NCBI GenBank assembly: GCA_025765615.1
Contig: JAIVFJ010000461.1
Coordinates: 1 to 37,924, forward strand
Length of the DNA stretch: 37,924 nucleotides
Direction: 5' to 3'
Source of the DNA: Zopfochytrium polystomum
Taxonomy: Eukaryota > Chytridiomycota > Chytridiomycetes > Chytridiales > Chytridiaceae
The notes below the pieces were generated by a model. That model was not told the origin of the DNA and searched no databases. It saw nothing but the letters and a program-made list of their open reading frames with translations. Every line of letters starts with the position of its first letter. Positions within the stretch are counted from its first letter, which is position 1. The translations under genes were made by a program, and so were the position numbers. Shown in pieces: positions 30,254 through 37,924 of this stretch.

Positions 30254-30615
30254 TGTCTCAAACTTGGCACCTTCCCAATTGAAGGGAGCGCTCCAACCAC
30301 ATGAGCAAGGAAGCCCTATGCCAGCATTTGAGCAAACACTGACTCACTTGGTCTGCAGCCATTGTACAGGATAATAATAATAATGGCACAAATAATAATA
30401 GTGACAGGTGACGCAGGCACGACAGCAAGTGTCAGTCCGGTGGCTTATGTGGACAACCAGTAATAAGAAAATAAAAATATATACAGCAGAGTCCAAGCCG
30501 AATGCGTGTATAACACGCTTCGAGACAGGTGGATAATCCTCACAATTATCAGTGAAAAAGTGGGTATACACTCTTTTATTTGAGGTCACAGGCTTGACGG
30601 CTTGTCGTCCTCACA
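30254..30615 (-). repeat. Inverted fragment of the LTR (its first 363 bp only)
   Basis: Matches, on the minus strand, 28061-28423 and nothing beyond; the missing remainder is exactly what is kept at 12056-13879. It is more diverged than the other copies (small indels). It is flanked by ACAG at 30250-30253 and 30616-30619, and starts TGTCTC and ends CTCACA, so an independent small insertion is an alternative to a split LTR. Confidence 0.8.
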
Positions 30616-32029
30616 ACAGCCTAGCACACCTCGTTGCAGACAGTGCTGCAGAAGCCCTCGTTGTTGCCAGTGACAGGGGGGAGAGAGAGAAGGGAGTCAA
30701 CTATGTAGGGGTCAGAAGGTCGCCAGCAGGGAACTCGCATGCAGAAACACCTGCGATCGTACACGCACCCCACCAGGCTGCGTCAGCATGATCACTTGAC
30801 CAACTGGCTTTATCACATCGCACTTGTACTCACACATCTCACTCTCACAGCAATAGGACCAAGGCAGGCACTCGTAGATCGAACTCTCATGTGTTGGGGG
30901 CTGTGCTTCCAGCCACCAACACCCTTGCAAGGTCAAGGATGCCATCACTGTCCCCTCTGTAGCAGGCAAGTGCCTGTGATCCTCACTCCAACACAGAACC
31001 AGTAGTGTCACACAGTCAGTGGTGGGGCCAGCTGGACCCCCCACCCGCTGCCTGCCCCTTAAGAGGAGCCCCCAAAGGGACCATGTACTCACCAGGTGTG
31101 TACCACCTCTCACTACCCTCACTGTCACAAGCCAGATGGAATTGAAGGGACTCTGTAGTGGTGCCAAAGGACAGAAATCAGATTGAAGAAAAGAAGGAAA
31201 AAGAGAAATGGCCCAAAAACAGAGCAAGATAAAAAAATTGTTAAGTCAACCCCCCTGACTTGGAGCATCCACCACAAATGCTCTAAGTCCCCCCAACCCT
31301 ATGCGTGTATGAACAGGTGCCAAAAATAAATAATAAATTAGGCGGGCTTGGTGTACAGCCTGTCAGGCACACCATCCCTTGGCAGTCAGGCAGTCTCCGT
31401 TAGTCACCAAAAAAGAAAATATGTTGAGAAAACCGTGGCACAACAGAAACTGAAAAGACAAAAGTAGTAAAAGCAGGCCCAATAGTTAACCTTGGAAACT
31501 AAAGAACTGGGAATAATAATAGGAGTCCCAATCCTTGCGGTTTTATGACAGGTATGCTTGTTTTTGTGAATAAATTCCTAGACTTTATCACTGAGACCTC
31601 AGTGCAGTCTCACATACCTCTAAGCAAGAGAAGCCAGTCAGGAGGACAGTTGTTGGAGTGGTGGCGGCAGCAGCATGTACTGCATTGAGGAGCTAGAGGT
31701 GGCAGGTTGCAGAGGCCGCAGAGATGCAGTAGCGATTCAGAAATCCTTGGCCCAAGACGAATGAATGCCAGCCAGCTACAATTTCCTCCCTACCCCCTCT
31801 CTTCTTTCACACTGTTTTCTGATTCATCAGTTGTAATTTGTGGCGGGCGGGACGCCCAAAAGACTCGCTTTCTTGTGCAGCCGGGGGAAAAACATCACCG
31901 TACTCTCGTCAAAACAGCCCCTGTTGGCCACCGCCTCCACGCAATCGACTGCATCCCTTGTGATAAACATCCCCCCAATCACCTCAAAATTCAACATGGA
32001 GAAGCAGCTTGCACAAAGCATGATGCTGC
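30616..32029. other. Unassigned sequence right of the LTR element
   Basis: No supportable gene. 30620-31010 has open frames reading VADSAAEALVVAS and CHHCPLC, faintly like the RNase H/zinc-finger end of a non-LTR element, too weak to call. 31240-31700 shows nothing recognisable. Confidence 0.4.
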
Positions 32030-32182
32030 CACATGGAAGATTGTTGTCAACTTGCATGAGAAAGGATGGAGCGATGGAGCAACATTGTTCCTATCAAGCA
32101 ATCAAGCGCCCAAAGTATCATAAAGCGTTTCGACAGAACAGGAAACTTGGTGGATCTGCCACGTAGTGGACAGCCAAAATAG
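32030..32182 (+). pseudogene. Tc1/mariner-like transposase HTH remnant
   Basis: With one frame change the plus strand reads WKIVVNLHEKGWSDGAT and then SIIKRFDRTGNLVDLPRSG QPK (32117-32179), matching the paired-like N-terminal helix-turn-helix of Tc1/mariner transposases (K-I-V-x-L-H-x-x-G; I-I-x-R-F-x-x-T-G; R-S-G-x-P). No DDE catalytic part was found and no terminal inverted repeats are apparent, so it is a decayed fragment. Confidence 0.5.
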
Positions 32183-32539
32183 CTCTCTGTCTACAATCTA
32201 CGTTATTTGGCTTGTGCAACGAAAGGCTCTGCAACGAATTGCCAACGTTCTTTACAGGCATCTCAAACATTGTGAATTCAGCTTGATCTTCTCCAGTTTC
32301 AACCAGAACCATTTGAAAACACTTGCACCTACTTTGAACGTACACCATTTTTTCTGAGCCTGCGCAGCAGGGGAGGATTTAAACCTACACATGAATCCCC
32401 CAGGGCCTTTTTTTTGATAAGTGAATTAGGGGAACCAATCATTCATTCGCTCAGGGTTTTGTTAGAAATGTTTAGAAAACAAGAAAGAAAAAAGGCAAAA
32501 TTCCAACGAAAGCAAGTGTCGTCTGCTGTCATTGTCTGA

Positions 32540-32641
32540 AGCTGCCACCACCACCACCACCACCACCACCGTCAGGTCCCAACACAGCCCGCTGTCCCTG
32601 AATTGCAGGCTGCTGCTGCTGCTGCTGGCCAATATCCGTGT

Positions 32642-32690
<49 letters not shown>

Positions 32691-32855
32691 TGTTTGTGTG
32701 TGGTGTTTGTGCAGTAAAGAGTGCTGTGTATTTGAGTGAGGGCATGCGGGGGAGTGTGGGGCGAGCAGTGAGGTGAGGGCTTTGGCAGGGGAAGCTGCTG
32801 CCTTTCCTCCTTTCTTTCTTTTTCTATTTTTTTTTTTTTTTTTTTTTTTTTTTGT
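32540..32855. repeat. Microsatellite cluster: (CAC)n, (CTG)n, (GT)n, T-run
   Basis: CAC triplets at 32543-32571, CTG triplets at about 32611-32625, GT dinucleotides at 32637-32705 and a T run of about 27 at 32827-32853. Frames across these are repeats translated. Confidence 0.9.
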
Positions 32856-32890
32856 TCTGTCGCTTTTCCTCATCCTTAAGACTTGGAATC

Positions 32891-34501
32891 ATGGTGAAAG
32901 CCAAAAAAACAAACAAAAAAAAAAAAGGAAAAGGAAAATAAGACCTGCTAACACAGAAGGTCCAAAACAATCAAGAGCTGGCAGACCAAAACTGACTGAA
33001 GGACAAAGGGAAGCCAATCGTCGTACTCGAGAGGCTGCTGTTCAAGTCCAAGCTGCCTCTGATGCTGTGCTGCACCGAGCAGTCTCAAGGGCTTCTGCAC
33101 GAAGAAGACTTCCAGTTGGAGCAGCAACTCAAGCTCCAATTCATCCACCCATTCGTGTTCAAGCACTTGCTCATGGTGAAGCACAATCTGCAGCAGAGGA
33201 AGTTGCGCAGCACAACCAAGCAGTTGCACAGCCTGAGAATGAGAGTCATGAGGCAGATGAGCCTACACTACAGGTTTCGCCCTCTTTGACTAACTTTTCA
33301 TACTTGCTTCAGTCAAACTAACTATTTGCATTCTGTAGGACCAAATTCCTCAAGGCAACTACTTGCAGCAGTTTGATGCAGGTGAAAATGGTCCTCCGAT
33401 TGAGCAGCTTTTTGTGAAGACTGCTATGACTCAGTTTCACGAGGAAAATGGCTTGCTACAACTCACTTCACTGCACTGTTTGCAGAGAGATTTGGCCAGC
33501 AAAGGACATGCCACTTCCAGTGGCCAACAATTATAAGAGTGACTGGTGCAAAAAAGGTAAGTTAACCAGTACTGACTGTTTTTGTTCTGACCAGAATGCT
33601 GGGGTTCCCCTCTTTGGAATTGAGAATGACATGATCCCAGAATTCTCCACCATTGATTTGGAAATAGGACAAGCTCTGAGATCTCTCACTATGGTTGAAG
33701 AAATGCTACTTTCTCCTGTTCTTCCCATCATGACTGTCTATCAGCTGAGCAGCAATGGCTGAAATGTGCACCGAGGCTTTGTGGCAAACTTTTGCCAGCA
33801 GAGTATTGAGTTTGTGAAGCAAGTCCCTTGCCTCCCAGCTGCAGTTTCAGTTATTGTTGATTGCAGACCAAATCAAGATGAATACGTCCAATCTAGAGAC
33901 TTGACTGTTTGTAGAGCAAGAGTACAGACAATTGCAAGGTTTTTGGTGGAGAACCACCCTGAATTTATTGAGCATCGTGTTCAGTTTGACCAGGCTGCTT
34001 GTGATGGTCTTCCAGAGAATAGTGATCCTCCAGACTTGCCTGTTGCTTTGGAGAATGAAGATGGAGGTCAGGGATTGGTTGATGAGAATGCTGTTGTGGA
34101 TCAGGATCTTGAAGAGCAGGGCCTAAACCCCTATGGAACTATTGTGGATGAAGGAGGGGCAGAGGAGCTTCTTACAGAGCAGGAAAGGGTTCAACAACTA
34201 CTGCATTGGTCTGCTGTTGAAGAGACTCCACTGAATGAATTTAACACTCCTGGTGAGAATACTATGCATAAGACCGTTAAACACTGGTTCTTATAAGCCT
34301 CCCTAATTGACAGGTCTGGCCTCCCTTGCATTTGTGAAGCTATCCCTCTTGGCCTTGCAGACCCAACCAAGCTTGCATGCGCTTGTAAAGTGGGGGACAC
34401 ATTTGATGAAGTATGCAGAGCCAGATCCTTGTGATCCCTCTGGGAAGCTTTACTACCCTTTTGCATATTTTCTTTTCTGGATCTATGATTTGGTACAGCG
34501 C
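32891..34501 (+). pseudogene. Helitron N-terminal region (zinc finger, DUF6570-like), two introns
   Basis: ATG 32891 is followed by a Lys-rich start with a 12-A run that breaks the frame, then RPANTEGPKQSRAGRPKLTEG. Exon ends at CTACAG (33275) and the next begins GACCAAATTCC (33340), an in-phase intron. Then MTQFHEENG, one extra base, CYNSLHCTVCREIWPA (zinc-binding Cys pairs), IENDMIPEFSTI and LRSLTMVEEMLLSPVLPIMTVYQL, the diagnostic Helitron stretch. In-frame TGA at about 33759. It continues FVANFCQQSIEFVKQVPCLP and FNTPG, with intron 34253-34313 (GTGAGA...GACAG) joining in phase to LASLAFVKLSL and HLMKY, as in other Helitrons. Function: part of the rolling-circle replication protein. Confidence 0.75.
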
Positions 34502-34609
34502 TGAGGGGCCTTGGACAAGCTTCCATTTATTTGCAGCATAACCCAGGAGATGAGGCAATGTCTCTAGATGAGCTTCGGGCAGCGTTGGAGGATGAGAGGC
34601 TAAGGCTGG

Positions 34610-35054
34610 AATGATGCGTAGAATAACTGCTTATGCTGGCAATATTACTGGTTCTGACCGCTACTGGTATGGCAGGAGGCAAGGTTTGGAAGCTCCTTTT
34701 CAGTAGAAGGGTGCAGCAAACTGCTTTCTTCACTTCAGCTATGCAGACAATCATCTTCCAGACTTGCATCACTTGCTGCCAGCAGGGCTTCTTGCATCCC
34801 CTGCAGAGAGGACTTTGCAAGTTTCTCAGTGCCAACACCTTGTGAATAAGTATTTCACAGAGCGCCTTGAAGCATTTATCAACGCTTTCTTTTCAAAAAC
34901 CTTGAAGAATGATTGGATTTGGGATAGATATGAGTGGCAGGCACACACAACAGTTCATGCTCATGGTGCTGTCAAGCTTTCAAATGATCTTGGCCTTGTG
35001 GACCTATGCAGCAAAGTGTGGACTGGAAGGGAAGCTGCCAAGAAACTGGCCAAT
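34610..35054 (+). pseudogene. Helitron Rep domain, first part with HUH motif
   Basis: Reads RRITAYAGNITGSDRYWYGRRQ, one or more breaks, YADNHLPDLHHLLPAG, then NKYFTERLEAFINAF and WDRYEWQAHTTVHAHGAVKL. HAH at 34956-34964 is the metal-binding HUH of the Helitron replication initiator, which nicks single-stranded DNA. The frame runs into the solo LTR at 35055 and resumes after it: ...KKLAN | PEALEVENLD. Confidence 0.8.
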
Positions 35055-35355
35055 TGTTATGAATCACCCTCTGGAAACCTCTGGAACCTTCTAGAACATT
35101 CCTTCATGGAACCTTGTGGAACCTTCTGGAACTTTCTTTGCTTTCCTGACTTGTCTTGTTGTCATTGGTATCATTGGTATCATTGTTTTACTACTTTCTG
35201 GAACTTTCTTTGAGTCTTGACAAGGAAGACTCTCAAAAGGTATAAAGGGGGATGGGGGACCTGTCCCATCCCTCAAGTGAATTATTGTTTCCAATACAAT
35301 CATCACTCCTCTCAGTTCCTTGTCTGCCTTGCCCTGTCCTGCCATGTTCCTGACA
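35055..35355 (+). mobile_element. Solo LTR, family 1, inserted in the Helitron Rep gene
   Basis: TGTTATGAATCACC...GTTCCTGACA, flanked by CCAAT at 35050-35054 and CCAAT at 35356-35360. TATA box TATAAAGG at 35241-35248. Plus-strand counterpart of 9202-9509. Removing the LTR and one CCAAT restores a continuous Rep reading frame across the site, proving it is younger than the Helitron. Confidence 0.95.
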
Positions 35356-35945
35356 CCAATCCAGAAGCACTGGAAGTGGAGAATCTTGATCCAGAAAGTC
35401 TGTGTGAACTTGTTGAAGCAGGGAAGACAGCTGAGAGAAGAGTCTGCCACTATGTGGACACACTCATCTCTGCCTACAATCCACGACAGGCTGTGCAGAA
35501 TCCAACTGGCACTGTGCCAGATCCCCATCCATCATCTGTTGATATTTCAGGGAAACTTGATCAAGCTGAAGGGCCAAGGATTATGAAGAATTGTGCAACT
35601 GTGTGCAGCAGCATGTCTGTAGGCCTAATGGATACTGCTATTCAGAGAGGCGGGATGGGTGTAGATTTCCCTGCTCTGTGTGTGAGAGCACTCACATAAT
35701 TTTTGAAGAAGTTTCTGGAAAGGTCACTGCAAAAATTGTTCTCAGGAGAAATGATCCATTTCACATTGTCCTCTACAGCTTCACCATTGGAGAGGAAATG
35801 TGGACCTCCAAATTGTTATTGATGTGAGGGTTGCGTTTGAATATATGGTCAAGTATGCATCCAAGGCTGAAAAGCGCAGCAGAAATATCAACAGCTCAAT
35901 GCAGTGTTCAACGAGCAGGAGATGATAAAGACCCCTGTACGGTTC
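35356..35945 (+). pseudogene. Helitron Rep domain, second part with tyrosine region
   Basis: After the LTR: ESLCELVEAGKTAERRVCHYVDTLISAYNP, then QQHVCRPNGYCYS, CRFPCSVCEST, RRNDPFHIV and, one frame over, LHHWRGNVDLQIVIDVRVAF followed by EYMVKYASKAEKRS (Tyr codons 35842 and 35854). This matches the Y-x-x-K-Y region at the end of Helitron Rep domains, where the catalytic tyrosines lie. At least two frame changes (near 35700 and 35780). Confidence 0.75.
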
Positions 35946-36275
35946 TTTGCTCCATGAGGCTGCAAACACTGTAGCGCAGGTACATTGGTGGAGGTGAAAC
36001 ATTCATACTCCTTTCTGGAGGCAAGCATGTCAGCTGCTCATTGGAGTTTGTCCATGTCAGACACTTTGACTTTAGTGATTTGATGTGATGAGGCAAGCTG
36101 CTGATGCCCTGCTGAAATCACTGCTTGCAGACTTCAACATTGCTCAAAATGTACATGAAAGAGATATGAATGCTCTGTACGCCAACTGAGCTTGTAAGAT
36201 TTTGGATTGGGCATAAGGTCAAGAAAGGAGCTCTTGATGAAAGAAGTGGTGAGAGCTCTCAGAAAGTAGTTTGTA

Positions 36276-36292
36276 AGGGTTTAGGGTTAGGG
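36276..36292 (+). repeat. Short telomere-like repeat
   Basis: AGGGTTTAGGGTTAGGG: one TTTAGGG and one TTAGGG unit, inside the Helitron between Rep and helicase. Confidence 0.6.
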
Positions 36293-36539
36293 ACATGTGG
36301 ATGAATGCTGCAGATGAGCTTCCTACAGGCAGATGTGCAACAAAACACACAGTCTGACAGACTTGGATTGGACCTACATTGGCAGCAAACTATGACTGGA
36401 GTATCCATTGTTTGAGGTATTCAGAGGAGAAACTTAAGGAGGGCACCAAATTTGTTGAAAAAAACAAGCAAGCACTGGGAGATGGCCCTGAAGGTGCAAA
36501 GGCTCCTAATGTCAGCCCAGAGAGTCTGAATCCTGTACC

Positions 36540-37924
36540 AACAGCAGGTTTTTGATCACATGTTGAATGAAATGAGGGATCAAAATCAGTCCCTCGTTAT
36601 ACTGAATGGCACTGCAGGCACTGGGAAGTCCCATGTAATCAATGCTCTGTCTCAGCCAGCTTTTTGCAAAATGAGTTGTTTGTGCAGCCTTCACAGCTTA
36701 AAGCTGCGTTTGCCATTGGAGGAACCACTTTCCACTCTCTATTGAAGCTTGATATACGTGGATCAAAGAGGGGGGGCTTGATCTCAGGTAAACCGCTTGG
36801 AAATCTTCAGCATGTTTTTCGCATATGTGAGGCTGCTCATTGTGGCTGAATACTCAATGTCAGCTGCAAACATCATGCGCAAGATGGACTCACACTTGAG
36901 GCAGGCATTTGTAAAGCCAGATGTGCCATTTTTGGGCCTTTCTATCCTGTTGGTGGGAGACTTGGCCAGATACCTCCAGTTGGAGGTACTCCATTATTTA
37001 ATGGCGCTAGTGCAAAAACAGACCAAGGAAAGGCTGGTTATCATTCCTATAAACTTTTCAACAAGACTGCATGCCTCACAACAATCCATCATCAGCAGGT
37101 TGTTGGCCATGACCCAAACCAAGGGCATTGTGCAATGGCATCATGACAAAAGATCACTGGAGATTTCTTATGAACAACTGCAGTTATGAAAGGGCTGGTG
37201 CATGTGAGATTTACCAAAACCAATTTCGGAATTCAGTGCATTTATTCTTCACAAACTCCTCAGTTGAGGAGCATAACTGCACCCGCTGCAGCAGCTTCAG
37301 TCTCCAATTGTTTGGGTAACTGCACTCACATTATCCTGAAGATGCAAGAAGTAAGGATTCCAAGGACTTTCAAAACTTGGAGAACTTCATTTACATTGCC
37401 ATTGGGGCAAGGGTTGCCCTAACATCAAATATGTGGAAGCCAAGATATAGTTTTTTGGATCTGACAATGCTGCAATGCTGCTGTTTGTGGTGGTTGAAAT
37501 GGACCAATATGCAGCTCCTGGTCCCTCTTTTGACAATGGTGTTGAGGGACATGAGAAATATGTGTCTATCTCTCTGATATCAGTTGATGGCACTAATAGA
37601 GGAGCATTTACACAGTTGCCCTTGAGGCTGGCCTATGCCATGACAATTCACAAGATCAAGGGCAAACACTTGCTTCTGCTTATGTTGACATTGGCTCCAA
37701 AGAACAACAACTGGGCTCATGTTGTGGCTGTCATGTGTGAAAACGTGGCTGGCCTCATGGTGAATGGTTTTCTGTATGACAGGGTTTCATCACTCTGGGA
37801 GAGTCCAGGTTCCAAACAAGTTTTTTGTCAGAAGATCAAAGATTGGATACTCTTCAAACTCGCTGGATCAATAATTGCATCAGCAATGCAAATTGCAAAA
37901 ACAAATCTGGGGTGCTGGCTTAAA
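36540..37924 (+). pseudogene. Helitron Pif1-type helicase, broken, truncated by window end
   Basis: QQVFDHMLNEM then LVILNGTAGTGKSHVINAL with Walker A GTAGTGKS at 36608-36631. Then FAIGGTTFHSLLKLDIRG, LSILLVGDLARYLQLEV (the Pif1 GD-Q motif, with the usual Gln changed), NSVHLFFTNSSVEEHN, IGARVALTSNMW and, near 37612, QLPLRLAYAMTIHKIKG, the conserved C-terminal motif VI region (usual K-S-Q-G reads K-I-K-G). At least five frame changes or stops. Function in intact relatives: 5'-3' DNA unwinding during rolling-circle transposition. Confidence 0.8.

Larger units (their letters stand above)
32891..37924 (+). mobile_element. Helitron (Rep-Pif1 helicase type), decayed, continues past window end
   Basis: A plus-strand succession of Helitron protein modules: basic N terminus, zinc-finger/DUF6570-type region, Rep domain with HUH motif, Rep tyrosine region and Pif1-type helicase. 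Frames are broken by numerous indels and stops, and by a solo LTR. The 5' TC end was not identified; the 3' CTRR hairpin end lies outside the window. Confidence 0.85.

Noticed and set aside
30616..31010. Possible non-LTR retrotransposon RNase H and zinc-finger tail
   Set aside because: Only short stretches (VADSAAEAL, CHHCPLC) resemble it, in different frames, with no RT.
33557..33594. GTAAGT...CCAG intron candidate in the Helitron
   Set aside because: Splice removal (38 nt) would leave the frame that carries the conserved IENDMIP and VEEML motifs; unspliced reading keeps it.
1..37924. CRISPR arrays, bacterial operons or prophage
   Set aside because: No regularly spaced short repeats with unique spacers; gene structure with introns is eukaryotic.

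Overview
The window is eukaryotic nuclear DNA from an undetermined lineage, possibly a TE-rich fungus/chytrid-like or other protist. Genes are GC-rich and spliced with GT..AG introns; homopolymers and CT tracts are common, and more than two thirds of the sequence is transposable-element DNA. No bacterial signals (operons, Shine-Dalgarno sites) are present.

Left part (1-9201): CT-rich leader and a low-complexity Ser/Pro/Ala/Gln-rich coding region whose exact gene model I cannot resolve (about 1324-2960); two blocks of degenerate tandem repeats (3550-5290); then the one clean host gene, a seven-exon MFSD5-type major facilitator (5440-7774) whose exon phases all agree and give 479 residues. 7775-9201 holds no recognisable gene.

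Middle (9202-30615): a solo LTR on the minus strand (9202-9509, 5-bp duplication CTAGA), then a very large Ty3/gypsy chromovirus-like element. Its repeat unit is about 2.19 kb (TGTGAG...CTCACA) and occurs as a full inverted copy (9862-12048), a plus copy missing its first 363 bp (12056-13879), a full plus 3' copy (28061-30252) and an inverted piece of just those first 363 bp (30254-30615): an LTR apparently split by an inversion. The 14.2-kb interior carries a separate proline/alanine-rich ORF1 with its own TATA-like box and poly(A) signal, a spliced gag with a CCHC knuckle, protease-RT-RNase H, then, most unusually, a complete ExoIII/APE1-type AP-endonuclease domain between RNase H and integrase, followed by integrase (D,D35E), a long unknown insertion, a GPY/F-like segment and a chromodomain with an intact aromatic cage. 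About a dozen frame changes break the gag-pol reading frame and nearly all are single extra bases.

Right part (30616-37924): unassigned DNA with a Tc1/mariner HTH remnant (about 32030-32182), a microsatellite cluster, and a decayed Helitron running off the window end (Rep HUH domain, Pif1-type helicase, at least two introns). A second solo LTR of the 9202 family sits inside the Helitron Rep gene at 35055-35355 with a perfect 5-bp duplication CCAAT.

How it fits together: the host MFSD5 gene is intact, while the DNA to its right is nested mobile elements. The candidate undescribed system is the LTR retrotransposon that combines integrase, chromodomain and an AP endonuclease in one pol region.
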